From an uncultured Streptococcus sp. (GTDB lineage Bacteria > Bacillota > Bacilli > Lactobacillales > Streptococcaceae): a stretch of 12,163 bases of DNA. The stretch's first letter is position 1. The number at the start of each line of letters is the position of its first letter. The translations under genes were made by a program, and so were the position numbers. Positions 5,584-12,163 of this stretch are shown here, one piece after another. Below the pieces are notes generated by a model, which saw only the letters and a program-made list of their open reading frames with translations, was not told the origin of the DNA and searched no databases. The stretch covers positions 1 through 12,163 of the forward strand of contig NZ_CALTUR010000054.1 in NCBI RefSeq assembly GCF_943912555.1. The letters run 5' to 3'.

Positions 5584-8500
5584 ATGGCTAAATTGATTCC
5601 GGGGAAAGTCCGTATCGAAGGCGTTGCCCTTTATGAAACTGGTAAGGTTGACATTATCAAGGAAAAGAACAATCGGCTCTACGCTCGCGTTGCAGAAGAA
5701 GAACTGCGCTATAGTTTAGAGGATGATTTGGTTTTTTGTGCCTGCGATTTTTTCCAAAAGAGGGGCTACTGTGTGCATTTGGCTGCGCTAGAGCATTTTC
5801 TGAAAAATGATGAGCGTGGCCAAGAAATCTTGCAGAGTCTGGAAGAAGATCATGAAGAAAAAGAGGCCGTTGAAACCAAGGTGACCTTGGGTGGCAAATT
5901 TTTGGATCAAATCTTGCCTTCAAAAGCAGAACGTGCCTATGAATTATCGGCTGTGGGGCAGGTGGAAGCAGGAACCAATCATATCTTGTGGACCCTGAGA
6001 ATCGGGCAAATCAATAGCCAAAAATACTATGTCATTAGGGATATTCCACTCTTTTTAAAAGTTGTCGAGAAGAGAAAGTCTTATATGATTGGGAAAACCT
6101 ATGAGGAGTCCTTATCTTGGGAATCCTTTGATGAGGCTAGTCAAGAACTTCTGACTTTCTTGCGGGGACTAACGGAGGAAGGACAGGCTCCAGATCTCTT
6201 TTTCCAAAACCAAGGTCGGCATCTCTTTTTTCCTATGACCTTTTTTGAGCAGGGTGTGAATTTATTGATGACCTTGCCCCATTTTCAATTTGACCATCAA
6301 GTGGATAGCTACCAAAGCCTGCTTTTTCAGGATTTGCATGCGGATGCCAATCTATTTGCCTTTACAGTAACAGCATACTCGGATTATTTTGAAATGGAGA
6401 TCAGTGAGAGTCCAAGGGTCAATGTCTTTTATCAGGGAGCTGTGCTTTTTCATAAAGGTCAGGTTTATTTTCTAACAGACCAGCAGATACGTCTTCTCAA
6501 GGAAATCAAAGCGTTGCCTTTGGATCAACATGGAAAGAAATACCTCCAATTTGATAGCAGTGACAGAGATAAGTTGGCTTCTTGTCTAACGCTCTTTGGC
6601 CAGATGGGCACCGTTTCAGCTCCAGAACGTCTACATATCAAAACTTTTGCGCCCTCTTTTTACTTTGACAGGGAAGAGGACAATCGGATTCGTTTAGAAA
6701 TTCAGTTTGATTATGGGGATAGGCAGGTATCAAGCCGACAAGAGCTAGAAGAATTGCCATTTTCAAGTGATGCTGACTTAGAAGAAAGAATTTTCCAAGT
6801 CTGTTTGGTAGCTGGTTTTGAAGCGGATTTTCAATCTTGGCGTCAGGCCTTAAAAGCGGAGTCTGTCTATCATTTCTTTCATGAAATCATTCCAGGCTTT
6901 GAAAAACTCGGAAATGTTGACCTATCAGACAAGCTAGAAGAACTTTATAGTCTGGCAAGCCCTCAAGTGCAGATTGCTTCCAAGGGAGGTCTCTTGGAAA
7001 TCCAGTTTGATTTTCAAGATATTACCCAAGAGGAAATTGAGCAAGCTATGCAGGCCTTGGTTGCCAACAAGGATTTTTACATTGATTCGTCCAATCAAGT
7101 CTACTTTTTTGATGAAGAAACCAAGAAAATTCGCCAAAATCTACAGGAATTGGGGCAATTTGAATTAAAAGATGGGTCCTTGCAGGCTCGAAAATCTTTG
7201 GCTTATAGTTTAGCTCATCTTTTTGAAGGACGAGACCGTGTTTCTTTTTCACAAGAATTCCAGAATCTGGCTCATGATTTGACGCATCCAGAGGACTTCC
7301 CTAGACAAGCAACTCAGGTTCAGGCTGATTTGCGAGATTATCAGAAAAAGGGAATCGGCTGGTTGCAAATGCTCCATCATTATGGTTTTGGTGGGATTTT
7401 GGCTGATGATATGGGACTTGGGAAAACCCTGCAAACTATTGCTTTTTTGACCAGTCAAGTGACAAAAGAAAGTCGAGTCTTGATTTTAGCTCCGTCGGGT
7501 TTGATTTACAACTGGGCAGATGAATTTCAGAAATTTGCTCCACAGTTGGATGTGGCTGTTGTTCATGGTTTGAAATCTGGTCGAGAAGAGATTCTTGTCG
7601 AGAGCCATCAAATCTATGTGACTAGTTATGCTACCTTCCGTCAGGACAGTGATCTTTATCAGGGGATGGCCTTTGATTTCCTTTTCTTAGATGAGGCTCA
7701 GGTCATGAAAAATGCCCAGACTAAGATAGCCCAGACCTTGAGACAATTTGTAGTGCCGTCGGTCTTTGCCTTGTCAGGGACTCCGATTGAAAACCATCTA
7801 GGTGAGCTGTGGTCTATTTTCCAAATCGTCATGCCAGGACTTCTACCAAGCAAGAAAGAATTTATGAAATTGCCAGCTGAGCGCGTGGCTCAGTTTATCA
7901 AGCCTTTCGTGATGCGACGCAAGAAAGAAGAAGTTCTGACTGAATTGCCAGACTTGATTGAAGTGGTTTATAAGAATGAACTGGAAGACCAGCAAAAGGC
8001 TATTTACCTAGCCCAGTTGCAACAGATGCGAGACCGTTTAGCTCAGGTGTCAGATCAGGAATTTCAGCGAAGTCGAGTGGAAATCTTGTCTGGTCTGATG
8101 CGCTTGCGCCAAATCTGTGACACTCCTGCCCTCTTTATGGAAGATTATCAGGGAGCCAGCGGCAAACTGGATAGTCTTCGAGACCTGCTAGTACAGGTGG
8201 CAGACGGCGGACACCGTGTCTTGATTTTCTCGCAGTTCAAGGGAATGTTGGAGAAAATAGAACAAGAACTGCCAGACTTGGGATTGACATCCTTTAAAAT
8301 CACAGGTTCAACCCCAACAAAGGAAAGACAAGACATGACCAAGGCCTTTAATCAAGGGGAAAGAGATGCCTTTCTGATTTCTCTTAAGGCTGGTGGTGTC
8401 GGTCTGAACCTGACAGGTGCTGATACGGTTATTTTGGTTGACCTTTGGTGGAATCCTGCGGTGGAAGCGCAAGCTATTAGCCGTGCCCATCGGATGGGGC

Positions 8501-8682
8501 AGGAAGAAACGGTTGAGGTCTATCGCTTGGTAACCAAGGGAACCATTGAAGAAAAAATTCAGGAACTCCAAGAACAAAAGAAACATTTGGTGTCACAAGT
8601 ATTGGACGGCACAGAGTCACGTGGTAGTCTGACCCTAGCAGAAATTAGAGAAATTTTGGGAATTTCTGAAGCCAGTACTTGA
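5584..8682 (+). CDS. SWIM-domain SNF2-family ATPase/helicase
   Basis: A 1032-residue superfamily 2 DNA translocase. The N-terminus has a SWIM zinc-binding motif CxC-x8-CxH (C52, C54, C63, H65). A long middle part (about 150-570) resembles the bacterial SNF2-associated region. The ATPase core starts near R584 with RDYQKKGIGWL (Q motif) and has Walker A DDMGLGKT (608-615), DEAQ box (703-706; eukaryotic SNF2 proteins have DEXH), SGTPIENHLGELWS (motif III), then the C-terminal helicase lobe with VLIFSQF, LKAGGVGLNLTGAD (motif V) and QAISRAHRMGQ with arginines 967 and 970 (motif VI). All catalytic motifs are intact. Relatives include RapA/HepA-like and housekeeping SNF2 proteins of Firmicutes; the bacterial substrate (transcription complex, nucleoid or repair intermediate) is not known to me. 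It is monocistronic or read through into the next gene, whose -35 overlaps its stop codon. The window shows no methylase or nuclease partner that would point to a defence island. Confidence 0.92.
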   Translation: MAKLIPGKVRIEGVALYETGKVDIIKEKNNRLYARVAEEELRYSLEDDLVFCACDFFQKRGYCVHLAALEHFLKNDERGQEILQSLEEDHEEKEAVETKVTLGGKFLDQILPSKAERAYELSAVGQVEAGTNHILWTLRIGQINSQKYYVIRDIPLFLKVVEKRKSYMIGKTYEESLSWESFDEASQELLTFLRGLTEEGQAPDLFFQNQGRHLFFPMTFFEQGVNLLMTLPHFQFDHQVDSYQSLLFQDLHADANLFAFTVTAYSDYFEMEISESPRVNVFYQGAVLFHKGQVYFLTDQQIRLLKEIKALPLDQHGKKYLQFDSSDRDKLASCLTLFGQMGTVSAPERLHIKTFAPSFYFDREEDNRIRLEIQFDYGDRQVSSRQELEELPFSSDADLEERIFQVCLVAGFEADFQSWRQALKAESVYHFFHEIIPGFEKLGNVDLSDKLEELYSLASPQVQIASKGGLLEIQFDFQDITQEEIEQAMQALVANKDFYIDSSNQVYFFDEETKKIRQNLQELGQFELKDGSLQARKSLAYSLAHLFEGRDRVSFSQEFQNLAHDLTHPEDFPRQATQVQADLRDYQKKGIGWLQMLHHYGFGGILADDMGLGKTLQTIAFLTSQVTKESRVLILAPSGLIYNWADEFQKFAPQLDVAVVHGLKSGREEILVESHQIYVTSYATFRQDSDLYQGMAFDFLFLDEAQVMKNAQTKIAQTLRQFVVPSVFALSGTPIENHLGELWSIFQIVMPGLLPSKKEFMKLPAERVAQFIKPFVMRRKKEEVLTELPDLIEVVYKNELEDQQKAIYLAQLQQMRDRLAQVSDQEFQRSRVEILSGLMRLRQICDTPALFMEDYQGASGKLDSLRDLLVQVADGGHRVLIFSQFKGMLEKIEQELPDLGLTSFKITGSTPTKERQDMTKAFNQGERDAFLISLKAGGVGLNLTGADTVILVDLWWNPAVEAQAISRAHRMGQEETVEVYRLVTKGTIEEKIQELQEQKKHLVSQVLDGTESRGSLTLAEIREILGISEAST

Positions 8683-8706
8683 AAAATCAAGACAATACGC
8701 TATAAT
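8679..8706 (+). promoter_or_regulatory. sigma-A promoter of the murC cluster
   Basis: TTGAAA (8679-8684) and TATAAT (8701-8706) are separated by 16 bp. The -35 hexamer overlaps the TGA stop of the SNF2 gene (8680-8682). No terminator lies between the two genes, so this promoter adds to any readthrough. Transcription would start near 8713. Confidence 0.8.
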
Positions 8707-8729
8707 GAAGTGTTGAAAGGAAATAGAAA

Positions 8730-9347
8730 ATGAGAGAAGAACGATTTCCATTGGTGTCAGATGATGAGGTCATACTGACTGAGATGCCAGTCATGAACTT
8801 GTACGATGAATCTGACTTTATCAGTAATATCAAGGGAGAATACCGTGATAAAAATTATCTGGAGTGGGCTCCTATTACTGAAGAAACACCAGTCAAACCG
8901 ATTGAAAAGCCAGTAGAGAAACCTAAAAAGGCTCCTTTAGGGGTTAAAAAAGAAGGAAAGAGCTATGCAGAGGTGGCGCGTGAAGAAGCGCGTGCGGACT
9001 TGAAAAAGAAACGCTCAGCAAGCTATCTGACTAAGGATATTACTCCTACAAGACGCCATTCTCAACCAAGTCTAGTTAGACAGGGAAATCAACCTACTGC
9101 GCCTTTCCAAAAGGAAAATCCTGGTGAATTTGTTAAATATAGTCAAAAATTGACCCAGTCTCATTACATCTTGGCGGAAGAAGTTAGCAATATTTCGACT
9201 CAAGCTGAGCCAAAAGAAACTTCAGGACCAAAGAAAAACAACTATGATTTTCTGAAGAAGAGCCAAATCTACAATAAAAAGAATCAACAAAAAGAACAAG
9301 AACGTCAGGTTGCCCAAGAGTTGAATCTGACAAGAATTACGGAATAG
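8730..9347 (+). CDS. conserved hypothetical, disordered basic protein upstream of murC
   Basis: I do not recognise a domain in this 205-residue protein. It has no signal peptide or membrane helix. The acidic N-terminus (1-50) contains two short tryptophan/tyrosine-bearing segments ([12 protein letters not shown] and NYLEWAPI). Then comes a proline/lysine/glutamate linker ([14 protein letters not shown], 56-69), a basic helix-prone stretch [19 protein letters not shown] (78-96), a serine/threonine/glutamine-rich part, and a C-terminal basic segment [18 protein letters not shown] followed by a glutamine/glutamate-rich helix. This looks like a mostly disordered cytoplasmic scaffold or nucleic-acid-associated protein with short linear motifs. 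AAAGGA (8716-8721) lies eight bases before ATG. The stop is 10 bp before murC, so the two are almost certainly co-transcribed, hinting at a wall or division link, but that is inference only. I recall a pneumococcal counterpart at the same place. Confidence 0.8.
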   Translation: MREERFPLVSDDEVILTEMPVMNLYDESDFISNIKGEYRDKNYLEWAPITEETPVKPIEKPVEKPKKAPLGVKKEGKSYAEVAREEARADLKKKRSASYLTKDITPTRRHSQPSLVRQGNQPTAPFQKENPGEFVKYSQKLTQSHYILAEEVSNISTQAEPKETSGPKKNNYDFLKKSQIYNKKNQQKEQERQVAQELNLTRITE

Positions 9348-9357
9348 GGGAGAAAAC

Positions 9358-10692
9358 ATGTCAAAGACATATCATTTTATCGGAATTAAGGGATCAGGGA
9401 TGAGTGCCTTGGCCTTGATGTTGCACCAAATGGGGCATAAGGTACAGGGTTCAGATGTTGAAAAGTACTACTTTACTCAACGTGGTCTAGAGCAGGCGGG
9501 CATTACTATTCTTCCTTTTGATGAAAAGAATCTAGACGGTGATATGGAAATTATCGCTGGAAATGCCTTTCGTCCAGATAACAACGTCGAAATTGCTTAT
9601 GCAGACCAAAATGGTATCAGCTACAAACGTTACCATGAGTTCCTAGGTAGCTTTATGCGTGACTTTGTTAGCATGGGAGTTGCTGGAGCGCACGGAAAAA
9701 CTTCAACTACAGGTATGTTGTCTCATGTCTTGTCTCACATTACAGATACTAGCTTCTTGATTGGAGATGGGACTGGTCGTGGTTCAGCCAATGCCAAATA
9801 TTTTGTCTTTGAATCTGACGAATATGAGCGTCACTTCATGCCGTACCACCCAGAATACTCTATTATCACCAACATTGACTTTGACCATCCAGACTATTTC
9901 ACAAGTCTAGAAGATGTTTTCAATGCCTTTAACGACTATGCCAAACAAATTACCAAGGGTCTTTTTGTCTATGGTGAAGATGCAGAATTGCGTAAAATTA
10001 CGTCTGATGCACCGATTTATTATTATGGTTTTGAAGCAGAAGGCAATGACTTTGTAGCTAGTGATCTTCTTCGTTCTACAACTGGTTCAACCTTCACAGT
10101 TCATTTCCGTGGACAAGAATTGGGTCAATTCCATATCCCAACCTTTGGTCGTCACAATATCATGAATGCGACAGCTGTTATCGGATTGCTTTATACAGCA
10201 GGATTTGATTTGAACTTGGTGCGTGAACACTTGAAAACATTTGCAGGTGTTAAGCGTCGTTTCACTGAGAAAATTGTCAATGATACGGTGATTATCGATG
10301 ACTTTGCCCACCATCCAACAGAAATCATTGCAACCTTGGATGCGGCTCGTCAGAAATACCCAAGCAAGGAAATTGTAGCAGTCTTCCAACCTCATACTTT
10401 TACAAGAACCATCGCCTTGTTGGACGACTTTGCTCGCGCTTTGAACCAAGCAGATGCTGTTTACCTAGCGCAAATTTATGGATCTGCTCGTGAGGTAGAC
10501 CATGGTGATGTTAAGGTAGAAGACCTAGCCAATAAAATTAATAAAAAACACCAAGTGATTACAGTTGAAAATGTTTCTCCACTCCTAGACCACGACAATG
10601 CTGTCTATGTCTTTATGGGAGCAGGAGATATCCAAACCTATGAGTATTCATTCGAGCGTCTCTTGTCTAATTTGACAAGCAATGTTCAATAG
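9358..10692 (+). CDS. murC: UDP-N-acetylmuramate--L-alanine ligase
   Basis: Cytosolic Mur ligase that attaches L-alanine to UDP-MurNAc using ATP, the first step in building the peptidoglycan stem peptide. It is 444 residues, normal for Firmicute MurC. The N-terminal Rossmann-like nucleotide domain has [13 protein letters not shown] (8-20). The central ATPase domain has the P-loop [15 protein letters not shown] (107-121), ESDEYERHF (152-160) and [10 protein letters not shown] (171-180), and GRHNIMNA (264-271). The C-terminal domain has GVKRRF (297-302), [10 protein letters not shown] (314-323) and FQPHTFTR (343-350). The ESDEYERHF and HHPTE signatures separate MurC from MurD/E/F. An AGGGGAG sequence overlapping the preceding stop provides the ribosome site. 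It lies 10 bp after the disordered protein gene and 9 bp before an acetyltransferase gene. Confidence 0.97.
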   Translation: MSKTYHFIGIKGSGMSALALMLHQMGHKVQGSDVEKYYFTQRGLEQAGITILPFDEKNLDGDMEIIAGNAFRPDNNVEIAYADQNGISYKRYHEFLGSFMRDFVSMGVAGAHGKTSTTGMLSHVLSHITDTSFLIGDGTGRGSANAKYFVFESDEYERHFMPYHPEYSIITNIDFDHPDYFTSLEDVFNAFNDYAKQITKGLFVYGEDAELRKITSDAPIYYYGFEAEGNDFVASDLLRSTTGSTFTVHFRGQELGQFHIPTFGRHNIMNATAVIGLLYTAGFDLNLVREHLKTFAGVKRRFTEKIVNDTVIIDDFAHHPTEIIATLDAARQKYPSKEIVAVFQPHTFTRTIALLDDFARALNQADAVYLAQIYGSAREVDHGDVKVEDLANKINKKHQVITVENVSPLLDHDNAVYVFMGAGDIQTYEYSFERLLSNLTSNVQ

Positions 10693-10701
10693 GAAGTTCT
10701 C

Positions 10702-11163
10702 ATGGAAATTCCAATTAAGATTATTCAGGCAAATAAGTCTGATTTGGCTGAGATAGAGGCACTTCAGGCATCATCTTTTCCAGCTGACAAGCAGCTGACT
10801 TCCCATATTTTAGAAGAAAGTATCTGTAAGTGTGCGGATACCTTTCTTCTAGCTAGGGATGAAAATCAGCTGTTGGGCTATGTTCTAGGTGGTACTTACC
10901 CACACAATCCGCAATGTCTAGAAATACATTCTTTGGTCATCAAGACTGACCATCAGAGACAAGGCTTGGGGACACTTCTTCTTGCAGCTTTGAAAGAGGT
11001 GGCGGTTGAGCAGAATTACAAAGCTATTCGTTTGAAGAGTCCTGATGAGCTGCTTTCCTATTTTGAAATGAACGGTTTTATTGATGAAGAAACTTCGCTT
11101 TATGCAACTAGCCAGGGTTTTAGTATGATTTGGTTTAATCTCTTTTATCTGGAGGCGCAATGA
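10702..11163 (+). CDS. GNAT-family N-acetyltransferase
   Basis: A 153-residue single-domain GNAT enzyme that transfers acetyl from acetyl-CoA to an amine; the substrate is unknown. The core is visible as beta4 LEIHSLVI (73-80), then the acetyl-CoA pyrophosphate loop HQRQGLGTLLL (84-94, the Q/RxxGxG/A motif with R86, G88, G90), and motif B YFEMNGF (120-126). The N-terminal IKIIQANKSDLAEIEAL is the usual first strand and helix. AGGAAG (10691-10696) overlaps the murC stop and sits five bases before ATG. Its stop overlaps the next start by four bases (ATGA), so the two acetyltransferases are translationally coupled and may be ancient duplicates or act together. Ribosomal-protein, small-molecule or cell-wall amine substrates are all possible. 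Confidence 0.88.
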   Translation: MEIPIKIIQANKSDLAEIEALQASSFPADKQLTSHILEESICKCADTFLLARDENQLLGYVLGGTYPHNPQCLEIHSLVIKTDHQRQGLGTLLLAALKEVAVEQNYKAIRLKSPDELLSYFEMNGFIDEETSLYATSQGFSMIWFNLFYLEAQ

Positions 11164-11708
11164 AAATTAGGAAAGCAAGATTAGAAGATTTGGATCGTAT
11201 CGTTGAGATTGAACTAGAAAATTTCTCGATTGAAGAAGCCATTCCTCGCTCTGTTTTTGAAGCACATTTGCGAGAAATTCGGACCTCTTTTCTGGTTGCA
11301 GAAAAAGAGGGTAAGATTATTGGGTATATAGAAGGACCAGTTGGACCGCACCGCCATCTGCAAGACCAGTCTTTTACAGAAGATATAGAAGACCATAGTC
11401 ATAATCCTGGTGGCTATATCTCTGTGACCTGTCTTTCTATTGCTAAGGAGGCACAGGGCCTTGGACTTGGTCAGAAATTACTAACCACCTTGAAAGAACT
11501 GGCTCTTAAACACGAAAGAGAAGGTATTAACCTAACCTGTCATGACTATCTCATCACCTACTATGAAAAACAAGGATTTGTCAATGAAGGCCTGTCCCAG
11601 TCAACCTTTGCAGGGGAAACTTGGTATGATATGGTCTGGGAAGCTAATACTCTTCGAAAATCAAATTCAAACCACGTCAGCGTCGCCTTACCGTATATAT
11701 GTGACTGA
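11160..11708 (+). CDS. GNAT-family N-acetyltransferase with a BOX-encoded C-terminal tail
   Basis: A second GNAT enzyme, 182 residues, overlapping the previous gene by ATGA; GGAGG (11151-11155) precedes it by four bases. Acetyl-CoA loop EAQGLGLGQKLL is at 97-108 (Q99, G102, G104) and motif B YYEKQGF at 134-140. An extended loop around 60-88 (GPVGPHRHLQDQSF to HNPGG) recalls small-amine (AANAT-like) acetyltransferases, a tentative resemblance. The domain appears complete at WYDMVWE (155-161). The remaining residues from T164 to D182 are encoded by boxA of a BOX element that begins at 11648, and the TGA stop (11706-11708) is the first codon of boxB. The native end was therefore probably near residue 163, and the 19-residue tail is an insertion product. 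It is the last gene of the murC cluster. Confidence 0.85.
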   Translation: MKIRKARLEDLDRIVEIELENFSIEEAIPRSVFEAHLREIRTSFLVAEKEGKIIGYIEGPVGPHRHLQDQSFTEDIEDHSHNPGGYISVTCLSIAKEAQGLGLGQKLLTTLKELALKHEREGINLTCHDYLITYYEKQGFVNEGLSQSTFAGETWYDMVWEANTLRKSNSNHVSVALPYICD

Positions 11709-11796
11709 CTTCGTCAGTCTTATCTACAACCTCAAAACAGTGTTTTGAGCAACCTGCGGCTAGCTTCCTAGTTTGCTCTTTGATTTTCATTGAGTA
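11648..11796 (+). repeat. BOX element, boxA1-boxB1-boxC1 arrangement
   Basis: A 149-bp BOX element reading left to right: boxA 11648-11705 (TACTCTTCGAAAATC start, GACGCTGACG core on the opposite strand), one boxB 11706-11750, boxC 11751-11796 ending TTTGATTTTCATTGAGTA. It is highly similar to the reverse complement of 2890-3127 but carries one boxB instead of three. Differences include AATTTG for AGAGAG near the boxA end. It overlaps the 3' end of the second acetyltransferase gene. Its hairpins would lie at the 3' end of the murC-cluster message. Confidence 0.9.
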
Positions 11797-11809
11797 TAAA
11801 AAATAAGCC

Positions 11810-11845
11810 AGAAAAGCATGCTAGGTTGCTTTTCTTTCGTTTTTA
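11810..11845 (+). terminator. Rho-independent terminator between the acetyltransferase cluster and mltG
   Basis: AGAAAAGCA (11810-11818) pairs perfectly with TGCTTTTCT (11827-11835) around an eight-base loop, followed by TTCGTTTTT. It ends the murC cluster downstream of the BOX element. Its 3' arm doubles as the -35 region of the mltG promoter. Confidence 0.78.
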
Positions 11846-11854
11846 AGATATAAT
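11826..11854 (+). promoter_or_regulatory. promoter of mltG
   Basis: TTGCTT (11826-11831) and a perfect TATAAT (11849-11854) are 17 bp apart. The -35 lies in the 3' arm of the preceding terminator. The start near 11861 gives a leader of about 25 bases to the AGGAGG ribosome site (11872-11877). Confidence 0.75.
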
Positions 11855-11885
11855 ATTATGGATTGTCAACGAGGAGGAAAAACTT

Positions 11886-12163
11886 TTGAGTGAAAAATCA
11901 AGAGAAGATGAAAAATTAAGCTTTAAAGAGCAGATTTTACGAGATCTAGAAAAATCAAAAAGTTATGATCAGACTCTAGCAGGAGATGAAAACAGAGCTT
12001 CTATTCCTACAAGTGGACTGTCTGCTGAAGAGTTGATGGCTGATTCCTTGTCAGCGGTAGAAAATATTATAAATAATGCTCCAGCAGTTCCTAGTCATCC
12101 GAGTCAGGATGCTCCAGCAGTTCCTAGTCATCCGAGTCAGGATGCTCCAGCAGTTCCTAGTCA
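11886..12163 (+). CDS. mltG: MltG-type endolytic murein transglycosylase, 5' end only
   Basis: The first 92 codons of a gene that continues past the window. Translation begins LSEKSREDEKLSFKEQ and matches the cytoplasmic N-terminus of streptococcal MltG (YceG family) as I recall it. MltG is a single-pass membrane enzyme that cuts nascent glycan strands and works with the peripheral peptidoglycan machinery. The start is TTG at 11886, eight bases after AGGAGG (11872-11877); no ATG lies nearby in frame. Only part of the charged, disordered cytoplasmic region is present; the membrane helix and the catalytic domain lie downstream of the window. From about residue 65 the protein is made of 11-residue repeats APAVPSHPSQD. 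The sequence before the repeats differs from pneumococcal MltG as I remember it, which suggests a non-pneumococcal mitis-group host. Confidence 0.85.
   Translation, partial: MSEKSREDEKLSFKEQILRDLEKSKSYDQTLAGDENRASIPTSGLSAEELMADSLSAVENIINNAPAVPSHPSQDAPAVPSHPSQDAPAVPS
12078..12163 (+). repeat. perfect 33-bp coding tandem repeats in mltG
   Basis: Units at 12078-12110 and 12111-12143 are identical, and the first 20 bases of a third unit (12144-12163) are identical too. Each encodes the 11 residues APAVPSHPSQD, so gain or loss of units keeps the frame. The total copy number is unknown because the window ends inside the array. Confidence 0.95.

Noticed and set aside
5584..8682. Phage-defence SNF2 component (DISARM-like or similar)
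   Set aside because: No methylase, nuclease, DUF1998 or phospholipase-D partner gene adjoins it; the neighbours are methionine and wall-synthesis genes with a steady streptococcal order.
11542..11748. 68-codon plus-strand frame overlapping the second acetyltransferase and BOX
   Set aside because: It is out of frame with the GNAT gene, lacks a ribosome site and ends within boxB.

Overview
The window looks like chromosome from a mitis-group Streptococcus (S. mitis, S. pneumoniae or a close relative). The grounds are low-GC coding, an AliB whose sequence closely resembles the pneumococcal protein as I remember it, two BOX elements carrying the BOX-A core, a streptococcal Met-box, and the order aliB / metB-patB / SNF2 helicase / murC / two acetyltransferases / mltG, which I recall from pneumococcus. 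The MltG N-terminus differs from the pneumococcal one as I remember it, so S. mitis or another relative is more likely than S. pneumoniae. This is inference; no search was run. Nothing indicates a phage, plasmid, CRISPR array or large mobile island. The accessory content is limited to small repeats. All genes read on the + strand.

Layout. (1) 1-2100: aliB, a lipoprotein receptor for oligopeptide import, with its own sigma-A promoter and a strong terminator. (2) 2101-2880: a cre-like site, an extended -10 promoter, an approximately 190-base leader with conspicuous base pairing that I cannot assign to a known family, a small PH-like hypothetical gene and its terminator. (3) 2890-3127: a BOX element with three boxB units, ending 6 bp before a perfect 17-bp Met-box. 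(4) 3227-5539: the methionine pair metB-patB (cystathionine gamma-synthase and a beta-C-S lyase), probably activated by a MetR/MtaR-type LysR regulator, with a terminator. (5) 5550-8682: a 1032-residue SWIM-SNF2 ATPase. (6) 8679-11708: a four-gene tight cluster: a disordered basic protein of unknown function, murC, and two GNAT acetyltransferases. The stop codon of the last one is supplied by a second BOX element. (7) 11648-12163: that BOX element, a terminator with a promoter overlapping its stem, and the 5' end of mltG, which runs off the window and contains perfect 33-bp tandem repeats.

How the genes work together. AliB brings in peptides as an amino-acid source, while MetB and PatB supply homocysteine for methionine synthesis. 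MurC and MltG make and trim peptidoglycan. The regulatory DNA stands out more than the genes: a Met-box centred about 65 bp upstream of the inferred transcription start, a cre-like site, two BOX elements in opposite orientation bracketing about 8.5 kb, and an unassigned structured leader.
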